64,000 bases of DNA from Sebastes aleutianus. Taxonomy: Eukaryota; Chordata; Actinopteri; Perciformes; Sebastidae. Position 1 is the first letter of the stretch. Each line of letters starts with the position of its first letter. Shown here one piece after another: positions 38,718 to 51,174 of the stretch. The stretch spans positions 3,519,334 through 3,583,333 of the forward strand of contig CAKAKS010000060.1 in the NCBI GenBank assembly GCA_916700875.1. Direction: 5' to 3'. Below the pieces are notes generated by a model. The model made no database searches, was not told where the DNA came from, and saw only the letters and a program-made list of their open reading frames with translations. A program made the position numbers and the translations under genes.

Positions 38718-38981
38718 TAATGTTTACCTTAGGGGGAACTGGAGGGTGCGCGCTACACTTCCGCGACAACGCCGTGGGTGGGGACGACGTTTTAACCGTG
38801 GTATGACCACAGTGAGCTAGCCAGTGGGGCACAACACAGAGACTCACAGAGAAGCTGGGATTACAACACCCACAGAGGGAGAGCGACTTCATTCTCAGGT
38901 ACACATTACTCCTCTGTATCTTTACATAGACAAGAGTTGTTTGCTGCTATATTAATGCTCTGATTTTCAAATTTAGCACCT
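38718..38981. mobile_element. TTAA MITE, family C copy 2 (inverted, truncated or interrupted)
   Basis: Read on the minus strand it starts at TTAA 38985-38982 with AGGTGCTAAATTTG and then follows copy 1 (25499 onward) through the GAGGAGTAATG, GAAGTCGCTCTCCCTCTGTG and GCCCCACTGGCTAGCTCAC segments up to GGTAAACATTA. There the 38205-38717 element begins, and the far end of the MITE cannot be identified. Confidence 0.7.
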
Positions 38982-38985
38982 TTAA

Positions 38986-41204
38986 AGATATGTAGAAAAG
39001 TTTTCACAGATAATTGTTGAACAAATGTAATATGACTCGATACACATCAAGACACAAACAACAAATGTCAAAAAGGGGACATCCTGGTACTGTACATGTT
39101 GGAGACGGGATCTTAACAACCCTGTCTCCTTTAAATTACATTTAATACTGATTTTCAACAACAAATATGTTTCGGGAGAAATGTAATGCTGCCCAAATAG
39201 TTTTTTTATCAATATGAGTAGGAAAATTTTTAATGAACGTGTCAGCCAAGTCTCAAAGTGTTAATTGAGAACATATCTAATGTTTTATCCCTAAACATCT
39301 ACCTTTATGATATTTCTGTTAATAGCAAATAATTGTTTAGGCACTGACAGCACTTTATTAAAGTTAGGGAAAAGCACTTGGTTAGATATTAAAAAAGTCA
39401 AAAGTGACTTGAAGTACGAGACAGGACGTGTTTATATTATCAACATTTTACCACAACAACTACCTTTCACTCACCAAAGTGCATTTTGTTGCCTAAACCT
39501 AACTACATGAGGATGTAAACCCCGTTCTCCAGCGTCACATCATCAACCCTCACCACCTCTTTGTACATCACAAATTGCGTGACTTACAAAAACATTTCTT
39601 CACTGCAAAATTTTTTTGCCACTTAACATAATTGAGTCAAAACATATTTGATAAAACAAACTAATAGAATATAAAGTCACTCTTTAGGAAACTGTGTTAA
39701 ATCTCAAACATGTTCACATCATGGCCACAAAACAGGAATATTAGAACACATCTCCAAGGTTTTGTGTAAGTCTGCATGTTAAGAGGCGGTGGAATCATTT
39801 GTAGTGAATTAGATTACAATGTCGTTCAGGATACCTGTGTGAATCACAGCTGCCGTGTTTCTTTCTTTCTTTTTTTCTGTCTGAGAGACAAGTTTGGTTT
39901 CGAAGTAGTCTGGCCATTCATTACAGCAGCTATGAAAGCCAGGCTAATGGATATGAAAGTCCAATCAATTGGCCAGGAAAGGGAGATTAGGGAGGGATGA
40001 GTCACCATATTCCTCCTTCTTGACAACCATGTCATGCCTTGCAGCCTCTCCAGAGACGTCGCTGATTGATGCCTATCTTTCATCAGTCCAGCTTTAATCT
40101 GACATTCCACGTGCTTTATAATCATATCAGCAGAAAATCTATATCACATCAGCCTCGCTCTCCCTGTTCCCCACCTGTGGAGCAGAATATACTTTTGCTT
40201 TTATAAAAAAGAAGAAAAAAAAACAAAGCTGACAGTAGTGAGAGGCACGTCTTTATCTATTGATCACGTTCTATAAAAAAAAAAAAAGATTGAGAGGAGA
40301 TGAAGACGGAGGGTAAGAAAAGGCTGTTCCGTAAAACAAACAGTGATGGTGAAGTGACATTCTGGGAAGAAGTGGCAGGCTCTCTCCTGGTGCCGGCCAA
40401 ACAAACAAACAGAGGAGCGAGACAAAGTGCAATCACTGACCTTTGTTCAAAGAAGCCATCTAATCTGTTTCCACTTTACTTAATTAGAAAAAGCAGAGGG
40501 ATTTTTAATGTGCACAGTGTTAATGGGAAACAGCTCACAGGTGCTAATTAAAAAGAAAAAAAAAACTGATCTCTTTGGTAACTTTGAGTCCATTAATCTA
40601 AATATTCATCCATCACAAACTTGGCAAACTTATCTCTGATTTTATGTACACTGTTTTAACACCAAATAATAACCCAAAATACAATGTCAAATCTTGTTGG
40701 ACAATGTTAAAGTACTCATCAATAAATAAATAAATGTTCTATACACACTTATGAGCCGTGAATTACAGGGTCTGGCCTTTGTCAAACCTGAGAGCACGGT
40801 AATATAAGCTCTTTCTCTCCATGGCTGATGGCTCTTCCCCACTGAAGGCTACGGCTTTATGCAGACAGTGATTAACCACTGCTTTACAGGTTCCACTGAG
40901 GTACCATGTGTGCCCTTGAGGTGGCGAATACATTCATTTCCTCTTTCACTTTGACTGTTAAAAGGAGCCGGCACTGAGCTGCCAAAACAGTGTTTCATGT
41001 CACATAATCCAGTAAGCGTTTGATGGACGGCAGGAGGTGGCCAACTTTAATATCAAATAAAAATCAGACAAACTTATATATTGTTATACTAAAAATATGA
41101 TATTAATGTTAGTAATAATATTCATTCTAAAACTGCTTTCTGGACAGTTTGAACTGAAAGTTTTAAAGGAAATGTTTGAATGTGTACGTGCACACATACA
41201 TGTT
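38986..41204. other. Intergenic, with a weak GGTTTAGG-repeat remnant
   Basis: 39110-39200 (CCCTGTCTCCTTTAAATTAC) and 39480-39510 (GTTGCCTAAACCTAAC) look like scattered pieces of the GGTTTAGG-core family. The remainder is AT-rich unique sequence without a gene. Confidence 0.4.
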
Positions 41205-41445
41205 TATTTAGGACTCTTTTGGGGACACTACATTGACTTACATTCATTTTCTGGGGACTTACCCTGACCATAACCACTACAAGCCTAATCCTAACCCTTG
41301 CCTTACCCTTACCCTAACCTTAACAAATGACCCAAAAGTCTGCTTTTTCCCAAATGGGGACACGGCCTTTGTCCCCAATTGGACAAGCCGTCCCCAAATA
41401 ACTGGACTTAAGATATGTGTCCCCAAAGGTAGCCAAAGTTAGAAC
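41205..41445. repeat. GGGGAC-type interspersed repeat with degenerate TAACCC core
   Basis: The segment begins TTTTGGGGACACTACATTGA, runs through degenerate CCTAACCC units (41285-41327) and ends with CCCCAATTGGACAAGC, GTCCCC and AAAGGTAGCCAAA. I recognise this arrangement as a common fish interspersed repeat. The TAACCC units are imperfect, so this is not an interstitial telomere. Confidence 0.6.
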
Positions 41446-41536
41446 ATATACACACACACAGAGTATATATATATATATATATATATATACATAAATAAAA
41501 TTAGGGGTGTTGCGATATACCGGTAGTGATAACTAT

Positions 41537-41578
41537 TGTATTATTAACATGAAATATTGATTTCATGTTAATAATACA
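41537..41578. repeat. Perfect 19-bp hairpin
   Basis: TGTATTATTAACATGAAAT at 41537-41555 and its exact inverse at 41560-41578 are separated by four bases (ATTG). It lies about 35 bases after a TAGGGGTGTTGCGATA sequence that looks like a hAT-type end, so it may be part of an element whose other end I could not find. Confidence 0.85.
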
Positions 41579-41943
41579 CATATGTTAATGTTGTGTATAA
41601 TATAATAATCCAGCGTCTTTCAAATCACTTCTGTGTCTTTCCGTTTCCTCGCGTTATGTACAGTTATGGTTACAGATGTTCTCTCCACCTCCCTACACTC
41701 GTATTTTGAGTGCAATTCATTTGCCAAAAAAGAGAAGAAAAAAAACGCACATTAAACAAAGTTAAAGTTGACATTAATCACTTTAGGTGATTTTTTGCAG
41801 ATAATACTTTTGTGTGTACTTAAATGCCCTGAAAACATATGTTCTCAGTCAGCTTCATACTACGAGTGATTGTAACATTATTTTCTGCCAATGATTTTGA
41901 TTACTTTATAGGACACATTTCTGTATTTTTTTTCTAGTCTTAA

Positions 41944-42420
41944 AGGTACTATATGTAACAATTCACATGTTATAATTGCTTTGTATTGCCAATGTGTGAA
42001 CAGATTGTAATGTAGCTTAAAAATGTAGATGTTCCCCGACTTTCTCGTTGCCTATGACAGCCTGTGGAATGATTTCTATGTAAAGGATGGTTTCGCTTCG
42101 TAACGTTAGCTGATGAAGTAATTTGCAAATGGCGAGCTATTTAGTATCATGGAGATTGCAGACATTACAGATAGTAATATTGATATATGATTGTAATGTA
42201 ATGTCACGTCACGTCACCTCATGTCACGTCACGTCACCTCACGTCACCTCACCTCACCTCACGTCACATCACGCTACTGTTTTGGCCGGTGCCCAGGATG
42301 ATCGCTCGCGCTTACGGAGTGCGAGCAGGTACACAAGCAACAGGATGCCGATTGCAGTTCACTTAACGGCCACCGGTGTCATTAATAACAAGGATTCTTT
42401 GAAAGATACATATTGTACCT
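41944..42420. mobile_element. TTAA-flanked MITE (477 bp) with CGTCA minisatellite
   Basis: TTAA at 41940-41943 and 42421-42424 flank ends AGGTACTATATGTAACA and the inverse of AGGTACAATATGTATCT (14 of 17 match). The inner 42201-42273 is a pentamer-based minisatellite of (A)CGTCAC/CCTCAC. The 106-codon frame at 42123-42443 is this repeat read through, not a gene. Confidence 0.8.
42201..42273 (+). repeat. Pentameric minisatellite (CGTCA/CCTCA)
   Basis: Alternating ACGTC and ACCTC pentamers over about 73 bases include six CGTCA cores, the half-site recognised by CREB/ATF factors. It lies inside the 41944-42420 MITE. Confidence 0.85.
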
Positions 42421-42424
42421 TTAA

Positions 42425-43669
42425 GTGTGCCGGGCTCTGTTAGAATAAACTGATGTTGTGTACTTCTGTGTACCAATCAGGATTTAGCAACAACAGTTTG
42501 AGGGTTGTTTGGTCGCTGTCAGTCAAATCTGATCAAACCGCGTCCACACAGTCCCGATTAAGCAGATTAACTGCTTTTGAGGGTTAAACTCTTAATAAGT
42601 AACCCTTCAATATTTTTCTTTGATAGCTGCTTATTTAATCATGAATATTGAATATTACAGAAAAATACTTAAGATTTAAAATTTTGAATGCAGGACTTTA
42701 ACTTGTAATGATGTATGTACAATATTTGCGTTGCAATATTGTTGCTTTTACTTATGTAAAGTATCTAAACACATGATTTCAACATCGGTGCAAGTTATCA
42801 GTCAGCTGTACTTTCTTAATTTTTTTTTTGGTTTCCTAAAAGATATGTCAATATAAAAACAACAACCAAAAAATCTGGATCGACTTTCTTTAAAAAGAGT
42901 CTTAAAAAGCTCTGATATAATCATTTTCTTTTTGCATAAATGTGTCTTAATATTCACATCAAGAAGATAGTCAGACACAATACAGATTTTTGCTTCCTAC
43001 GTGATATAAGACCCAGTAGCCGATGAGCTCAGCACCGTGCTATGCACCCGTAACCACATTAAAGCCCCTCTTGCATGGGGCAGTGTGTGGTCTTCCTCTC
43101 AGGGACGGCAGGGGGACGCAGGAAACAAATTAGCTTTCTTGACCTTGGCCCAAGTTTCCCTTCCACCCCTTCACCCCCCCTCTTCCTCCTCCTCCTCCTC
43201 CTCCTCCCTGCCCTTCATCTGGCCACTTCAAGGGTCAGCTGGATGACAGCATGCCTCTGTTGTCCTCCACAGTGGGGATATATTCAGATGAGAAGCCTCG
43301 TATAGGCCTGGCATGGCATTGTGGGAAATGAGGTTTTCGGAGTTCAGTTTATATATGAGGTCAACTGGATGTGGTGAAAATGATTGCCAGCCAGTCTTAC
43401 AAATGTCTTGCTCGTGATGCGGAGCAAAAGAACATTTTTAAGTTGGAAATGCAGAATGGGTATATAAAAGGAGGTTAATCATGTCTTTTGGGTGTCTGCA
43501 GTTTGTACAAAATGAAACAAACAAGGGTTAAAATAAGGCGCTAAGTGAAGACAGCTAAATTTCAGCATGGGATTAAACAGTGAAATCACTTGAAGAAGGA
43601 ACATTTCCTGACAACATGAAGCAGACACACAGTCTTTTCCACCCTCAGTCTCAAGGTCAAGATTGCTGT

Positions 43670-43709
<40 letters not shown>

Positions 43710-45075
43710 CACACACACAGCGCCACCGTGAATGAGAAGTAGATTTTTTCTAACATGTTAATAAGTTTAAAATCTCTAAAAGGAATGCAATTTTCACGGC
43801 CTAAAATGAGAGACCTTTGGCTATAGGGAGTGAAAAGAATCCTTTCAATGATAGATATTGGATTGCAACACCAACAGGCAAATCTAATTCTCCCAGTTCA
43901 CGCGAAAGCACGTCCATGTGCATCAGTGTTCAGCCCGAGAGCAAAAATAACCTGGGGTGTCCAGGGGAGGGAAGTAGCAGCCACTATATTAATGCTCGTG
44001 CTCTTCATTGATCTACGAGGACTCCTTAATCTGGCGGGCAGCTTCCTCCTACATATATTTCATAATGTGATACATTGTGCATCGATAACGCTGGTAAGGG
44101 CCTATGCTTTCTCATGCTGGCTCACAGCGTTTTATTGATCCCAGAGTGAAGTAAACATGTCTTTAACACACGAGGCCCGTCGCTCCTCGCAGATATAACA
44201 AAATTGTCAAGCCACGGTCCTCGTCGTTACACACTCCAGCGATGACGGGAATCAATAGTTAACATGACAAGATATCATCTGCAAAGTTAATAACTGTCTA
44301 GATGGAGAGCGGGGAGGTTAAAAGAAAAAAGGCACTTGTGTGTAGTTAAAGGAGAAAAAAAACACACATGCTCGAGACACATGTTTATTGCTCACCTCCT
44401 TAAACGCTCCGCGCTGGGGATTATTTATTTGCCGTATGATTCAACTGGTGTTCTGGGAATGGATGACAAAAAAATACATACAGTAAAGTGACTCAGGGGC
44501 ATGGTTTTGGCAGGGTACCAAATTGACCATATCCTTATGACTAAACGGTAGCTTAAGCCCGAGCAATTTCCTCCGTATTTTCTGCAGGCAGCCATGTAAA
44601 AATGATTATAGGTGTGAGCTTTGAGTAACGCTCAGGCAGTGTGGGGTTTCAACAGCAAAAGCTACTGGAGGCTGGCTTTGTTTTCTTGGTTTTTGTTTTT
44701 GCACTGACAGATGTTTTGTATTTACAGTTTTTTAAGCTAATATTTTAAATTTTTTCGTGATAAAATATAGTATGTGGTGAGACCTTGTCTGGTTATTGTT
44801 AGACCTGCCTCTTCTAGACCATTTGAACTTCTCTTGTTGATAAAACACACATATTTTTCATTCATTGTCATAGATGTTTGTGGCTTGGTTCTCCTTTTGA
44901 TTGGTCGTTGCAGCCCGTGACTCTAGTAGTGTACAGATGTTGCTGTTTCATACTGTGAATTTGACGCCTGACGAAGGTCCGTGAACCAAAATGCCGTATC
45001 TGTAATAACTGAAAGGTGACAGCGTGCAGGTATTCAACCTTTTTCTTTCACATTTCATTATTTTCCTATGAACTG
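42425..45075. other. Intergenic, with CA microsatellite and candidate enhancer at 43980-44310
   Basis: (CCT)n at 43181-43207 and (CA)n at 43671-43719. 43980-44310 is unique, GC-balanced and includes GCATCGATAACGC, GTTTTATTGATCC, AATCAATAGTTAACATG and GCAAAGTTAATAACTG, suggesting a regulatory element. No gene. Confidence 0.35.
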
Positions 45076-45083
45076 GTCTACCA

Positions 45084-45425
45084 TAGGGGGTGTAAATATT
45101 ATATCAATTATTAGGTCAAAGATATAATATCTGCTGATTTCACAAAGTCTGTCACGATACGACTTTGAGTCGATTCAATGCGATTGATATGAGACAATAT
45201 CATTTGTCTATTTAACACAATCAGTTACATACAGTTATATCAACTCACGGCAACTAAAATATGATTTGACAATTTTATTACTGACCTACGTGCCATGGGA
45301 ATTTCAAAGTAAAGGCGTATCTTAAAGATGATATGTATCGATGTTTTCACTTTGCATTTATGATATTAGCTCATTGATCACTGAATCAATATATCGATTC
45401 AGATCGATGTATTGTTACACCCCTA
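45084..45425. mobile_element. hAT-type MITE (342 bp) with 8-bp target duplication
   Basis: The ends TAGGGGGTGTAA and TTACACCCCTA are inverted repeats. GTCTACCA is duplicated exactly at 45076-45083 and 45426-45433. An 8-bp duplication with TAGGG-type ends is the hAT signature. The interior is AT-rich with ATCGATT motifs and no coding frame. Confidence 0.9.
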
Positions 45426-45433
45426 GTCTACCA

Positions 45434-46812
45434 AGTTTGTAATAGACAACACCTGGCATGCCAATCCATGAAAAATATATAAAAAAATTAACATATTCCC
45501 CCTTTAAGCAAGAGGAAAAGCACCGTCTCAATCTTCACTAAAACTCTCAACTAAAACCAGGAATAAGAAATTAAACTGTTGAATGAAAATGCGCAAAAAA
45601 TATAAAAAAATGTAAGGTATATGCTTATATATATATATGAATGAAATGACTAGCTGATATCAGATAGTTGTATTAATATCAGCCCAGTGCGCTTCCAGAC
45701 CTGAGAGTGTGAACTGATTCATGCAAACTGGCGGGTAAACCATAGGCCACCAGTTGCTGATGACAGTGACAAGTGTGTGTGCGTGTGTGTGTGTGTGTGT
45801 GTGTGGATTCCTCTAAAGTGAGATCACATGGCCGCCACTCTTGAGTCCAGACAGTAGGAAGTGAAAGTGCCACTGCAGCCACAACACAGGTCAGCTCTCC
45901 AACAAGGTTTTCCGCTGTACAGTGCAATCACTCTTCTTGTTTTACTCACAAAGCTGCGGGAGATATTGTGAGACCAAGGACGGAGGATGAACCCGGTTTT
46001 AATGATGTAACAAGACGACGAGGAATTAGAAACTGTGAACACGCACTTTTAGTTCAAGATCCGGCATGAGGAATGACAAGAAGCAGGGGGAGTTTCCTAG
46101 AATAACCAGCAGTTAAAATAAGATAAGATAAGATTAGATAGGAATACTTGACCAAAAATAGTAAAAAAAAAATAATCATTATAATTATTATTATTTTAAG
46201 TTTTCTACTTTATTATCAATCGAGCTTAATTCTAGCGATGACAAATAAGTCATGGAGATCATATCATTTGGAAAGAACACAATGTCAGCATCTTTTAAAA
46301 AATAAAGTGAAGTTTGTTCTTAATTGTTGAGCATGTTTGTGTTATAAAAATACTGAGAGCTTGACGCTGTGCTCACTGTTGCATCAGAAGCCCTGATTTT
46401 TTTTATTTTTTTTTTCTGCAGTTTAATGAGCTGAACCTTGGAAGTGTTTTGGAAAATAAAGGTGCACACACTACGGGTTACTCAATTTGATTTTATTTTG
46501 TCATTGTGTCTGACATCGAGGGAGGGGAGAGAAGGGCAAACGTAAGGTTTGACAAAGACAGTGGCAGATGTGGAAGTGTGGAAAAATAAAACGAAGAGGG
46601 GGATAGCTATTTGTGTGCAGTGAAGAAAGACATAAAAAACAGCCTCGCACTGAGATAGTTGCTCTAAATGAAATACCTGGAGATTGCATGTTGCTTTGCA
46701 TTTGCGGGGGTATTCAATTTTAATTAGGGTTTTGGAGACATCTTTTATCAGACTGTCACTAATCTCTCTCTGTCTCTCTCCCACCCCCCCAACCCCCTCT
46801 CTCTCTCTCTCT

Positions 46813-46843
<31 letters not shown>

Positions 46844-48439
46844 TCGTCCTCTTATCCCAACGTTCAGAAATGCTAATACACAGCCACAAGAAGAAATAAA
46901 AAAAAAAAATGAAGAAATAAAAAGATTTATGGAATAATTTGTCTGATACACACATTATCAAAAAGCAATGAATTGGGAGCATTGTCCCATTTCATTTTGA
47001 AGAAAAAACCATTACCTCCACTTTTTAATTGCATTTTCTTTGGGGCAAAGGTGATAATTAATTTTGCTCAGGGAGACACACATGAAGCAGAATATACAAA
47101 AAAACACTAAATAGTATTTTTGCCTTCAGTCCCTGAATAACTATCTAAATTCCAAAATGGTAACTCCATGAAAGCATATTGTGGGACAAGGTGAAAGCAA
47201 ATAATACATTATACTCTGCTGCATTGTTCACAGACAAATACCTGCTTGTTTTCATCTCAAATGGCATCATGATTTAACATTTAACGCTGGAGAAAAGGGA
47301 GAGAAAATACCAAAGTCCTAGTGGATTTCTTGTAAATTAAAAGTTGGATGATCACACTTTTACCTCCAAATCATCTGAAACACAAAATCTAAAATATTTT
47401 CAGAAAAGCGCATCATAATTACCCTCAGAGGATCCTTTCCTCATATTACTTAATTAAGTATGATTATTAAATTTACAGCAACTTTATTCGACAAATTAAA
47501 ACATCTGTTTAGTGGGCTTTATCACTCAATACATCTATTGATAAACTTAAAACAATTTGAAATGTTATATTTATTACATACCAACAAGTAAAAGCAGCTC
47601 TTAAACAACACTAAAGCACATACTTTTTCAAAAAAAAAAGTGTCAACGTAGCCGTAAAACAAAAGCAACTTGTATAAAATGTCCTCTCTGCCCCCCTCCC
47701 TTGTTTCTATCTGTGTGTGGTGTGGTGGTTAGCCTGTCTCCCTCTCTTCATTCCTGGCCCTCTTCCATTGTTAGTCACCTTGTTTATTGGCTGGAGCAGC
47801 CGTGGCGTACTGGACATCATCTGAAACTACAAACGACAGGATGCAATAAGCTGGAGAATAGCAGCAATCTGAGGAAAGTTCTCCATTCACCAGAGCTCCC
47901 TAACTCTCTGTCTTCTTATCCTGGGCAGAAAATAAAAAAATCAATACGGGCTCACGGGGCTTGATAAAAGTGCTGGACAGGGAGAGAAGCAACGCTGGAT
48001 ATAGTAAATTAAAGTGATCAAAATTTTCCAGTCGACTCAGCCCACAGCCTACATAAACTAACAACCCTGTCTCCACAACTGTCCGTCATCCTCCTCCACC
48101 CACCATCTTCATCCTCTCCTTTAACTTTATTTCAAGCTTTCCGTTTCACATGGTTTTCCGTGCTATGCTTTTCTATTATGTCGCTGTAAAAATGTAACAT
48201 TATTAATTAATGGAACAATATAAGGGCTTTGTTTCTTTTCTAGTTTTCATAGTGAAAATGCATGAAGCACTTGGGAAAATATGGGAGGTTGACAACAATT
48301 TTCCCTCTTTCTACCCTAAGCTGGTTAAATGTGCAAGCAAGAAAGATACCAACAAATTTCTCCTCGTGGAGGTGCAATATAGGCGAGAGTGTTGTGCATT
48401 GCTCACTGATCTGGAGGTTAATACAATGGCGTATTAGGG
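45434..48439. other. Intergenic, with microsatellites and AT-rich conserved-looking block
   Basis: (GT)n at 45775-45804, AAGAT units at 46117-46142, and a (CT)n-(CA)n compound repeat at 46797-46843. 46940-47080 has GCATTTTCTTTGGGGCAAAG and GTGATAATTAATTTTGC and may be regulatory. No gene. Confidence 0.45.
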
Positions 48440-48670
48440 TATTTGTAGGTTTAAAAAAAACAAACATAATACAAATTACAGAGAATTTAAGAGAAAAAAA
48501 CATGGACATTCTCTGGGATTAAAGTGGTAAACTTGCGAGAAAAAAAAAAAAAAAAATGCACAAGAAAAAAACGTGAATATTCTCTGAGATTATAAATCCA
48601 TAAATTTGCAAGAAAAACAATTTAAATTCACTGCGATTTATGTCACAATTATACAAGGAAAAAATCTGAA
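48440..48670 (+). repeat. Degenerate tandem repeat of GATTAAAGT...TTTGCGAGAAAAAA type
   Basis: About four imperfect units of 55-70 bp share (G)ATTA(A)A(G)T, AAACTTGCGAGAAAAA or AAATTTGCAAGAAAAA, and CATTCTCTGGGATT or TATTCTCTGAGATT. They resemble the array at 14180-14280 in style (TTTACGAGAAAAAA) and are probably of the same general repeat class. Confidence 0.5.
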
Positions 48671-50505
48671 AAATGTAGTTTTTGTTTTGTTTTTGTCAAC
48701 GAACCACATCGCTTCACTTAGATCAACCTCATCCCACCACAGACCCCACCGTTAAAAACGGCGGTAATGTGAGACACTGAGTGCAAAATCTATTAATTAC
48801 ATTAGTATTTATTTATGTTCTTAAAAGAACACAGAAAGAACATGAAAAAATACTTATATGTATCCGTTAGAGAGCTATCAGCTAAACAGCAATCTTTAGG
48901 ATTTATCTGATAACCCATTGGCAAAATATAAAACTGACAACAGCTCTAACATGAGGATAAAGTACAATGCATAGCGATGTCAGCATTATGTTCATAAAGT
49001 AACCCAGAAAGAAAACAGGACCTTCACCTCGCTCAGAGGCCATCCATACCGTAATAACACTACTTTAGGTGCCACGAAAATTCAGACGATGGCTGGCGTT
49101 ACCACGGGAGTCACGTGTTAATTATCTGTAGGTCATTTTTACATTGTTAATATTAAATTACACCCTGGTAGCCAAGACAACTCACTTACACACCAGTGGT
49201 ATTGCTAATGCTAGAGCTCCTCAAAATGAAGACCATAAATCCTGTAGCTTCTCCCTTCCCACCCTCCCCGTACCTGAAAGGAATAAAGTCTTCTAGCTTC
49301 CTTTTCTTTCTTTTGTGCCATAAAGCATTACAGCTGATTTCCCATCAACACCTGACCCTGACTCTCTACTAATGCTACTAATGCTACTCAAAATAATAAC
49401 GTAATTTAATGCTATATAGTCAGTAATTGAATGTTAAAATGCTTTTACATGCTGCCCAGAAGACAAGTTGAACGATTAGCCGAGGTAACACACTGCCATA
49501 CATGCCTTCACCTGCACTGTTAGAAGTGTGTCCGACCACACAGACACTAATTGAATTACAGTAATGCCGGCAGCAGCTGACTCACTCTGCTAACAACACA
49601 CACCCCATGCCAGCCCTGCACCGGGCCCCCCTTGGCACCTTGTCCACCTAACAGTAAGAAGGGATTAATAGGGATTGGCCAATCCAGTCCAGTCTCAAGC
49701 ATGTGTGTGTGAGCTTTACCACACAGCTAAGCTGATATGCCAGAAACACTGATATCTAAGTACTGTAGTGACGTTCCATCCAGTTTCTTTTAACCAGTTT
49801 CTTTTTATATCCAGATTATGAAGTTAGTTGAGGGATATTGGGGGTTTCCTAATGCAATTTACTTCTTTAACATAATTGTTGGTGGCTGGAGCATCAACTA
49901 CATCTACTGACTAATCACTAAAAATGTCTTTTTATTTGGATAACTTATTAGATATAGGTCACTGGGGCTAACCACACGCACACGTACCAACCCTGACTGA
50001 CACCCAAGCAGCCTCGGCTGACCTCCACTGTGTGTTTACGCGTGTGTCTTCCTGTTTGTGCCAATGCGGCGGTGGATATGTGTGTCAGGGATCAGCTCAA
50101 AAGAAACACTCGGGCCGGCCTCTCGCTGTGGCCTTATATCCTGTTGACCCCGCAGGTTTGAGAGCAGACAGCCTTGGGACACTTAAATCCAGCCGTAACC
50201 CCGAGCAACACGCACATGTCCTGTTAGCTCACGTCACAGCTTGACTTTCCAGGGGACCCACCACCGCGGCCTTCAGCCAAAAGCATGCACAGTCCCTTCA
50301 TTCTCCTCTTCAAATAGTTTGCACTGTGCAACATCGTAGAGAGGCGATAGTACGGGAGGATATTTCCTGAGATGCAAAAATAACAGGAAAGTAATTTCAC
50401 TTCATGTCATGTATACTTACTTACAGTTTAACATACCTTGCTAATATGGCGGTCAATTGCTTTCACTGGAACTGTTAGATGTGTTTAGCTATGTATCATT
50501 AATAT
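48671..50505. other. Intergenic, no feature recognised
   Basis: Unique sequence of mixed composition with duplicated CTAATGCTA wording near 49368-49390. No coding domain, RNA gene or repeat ends seen. Confidence 0.55.
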
Positions 50506-50513
50506 ATTCAAAT

Positions 50514-51166
50514 TAGGGCTGTCAGTCGTTTGAAATATTTTATCGCAATTAATAGCATGGTTGTCCATAGTTAATCGCGATTAATTGCAAATTAATAATT
50601 TTTTTTGTACCTTAAAGGGATATTTGTCATGTATTTATTACTGTTATCAACATGGGAGTGGGCAAATATGCTGCTTTATGCAAATGTATGTATATATTTA
50701 TTATTGGAAATCAATTAATAACACAAAACAATGACAAATATTGTCCAGAAACCCTCACAGGTACTGCATTTAGCATAAATAAATGTGCTCAGATCATAAC
50801 ATGGCAAACTGCAGCCCAACAGGCAACAACAGTTGTCAGTTGTGAAAATGGCCATGCCAGTTTTTCCTCGCCAAGATTTAGTGAAAGTTTGGAGCGTTAT
50901 TCAGCCTCTTTTACAACAAGCTAGTATGACATGGTTGGTACCAATGGATTCTTTATTTTTTTTAAGTTTCATATGATGCCAATGTCTTCTCTCTAGCTTT
51001 AAAACTGAGCCCGCTCCAACCTCGGAAATATTGAATAGCGACTGGGCCCGCTGGCGGCCCGTCAAATTTTTAAGAAGTTTTAAAAATCGCAAGTTGCGTT
51101 AATACGTTAAATGTTAAAACAAATGTGTGTTAACGCGTTATTACCGCATTAACCTTAACAGTCATA
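50514..51166. mobile_element. hAT-type MITE copy 1 (653 bp) with 8-bp target duplication
   Basis: Begins TAGGGCTGTCAG and ends TTAACAGTCATA; ATTCAAAT is duplicated exactly at 50506-50513 and 51167-51174. Close to the start it carries TTAATCGCGATTAATTGC. Its interior matches the inverted copy at 51798-52500 (for example CATGGGAGTGGGCAAATATG and AACTGCAGCCCAACAGGCAA) but lacks about 130 bases found there. The frame at 50652-50924 lies in it and is not a gene. Confidence 0.92.
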
Positions 51167-51174
51167 ATTCAAAT

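Noticed and set aside
41285..41327. Interstitial telomeric repeat
   Set aside because: Units are imperfect TAACCC variants embedded in a recognisable GGGGAC-type interspersed repeat.
42123..42443. 106-codon frame with histidine/serine/threonine repeats
   Set aside because: It is the CGTCA minisatellite and MITE read in one frame.
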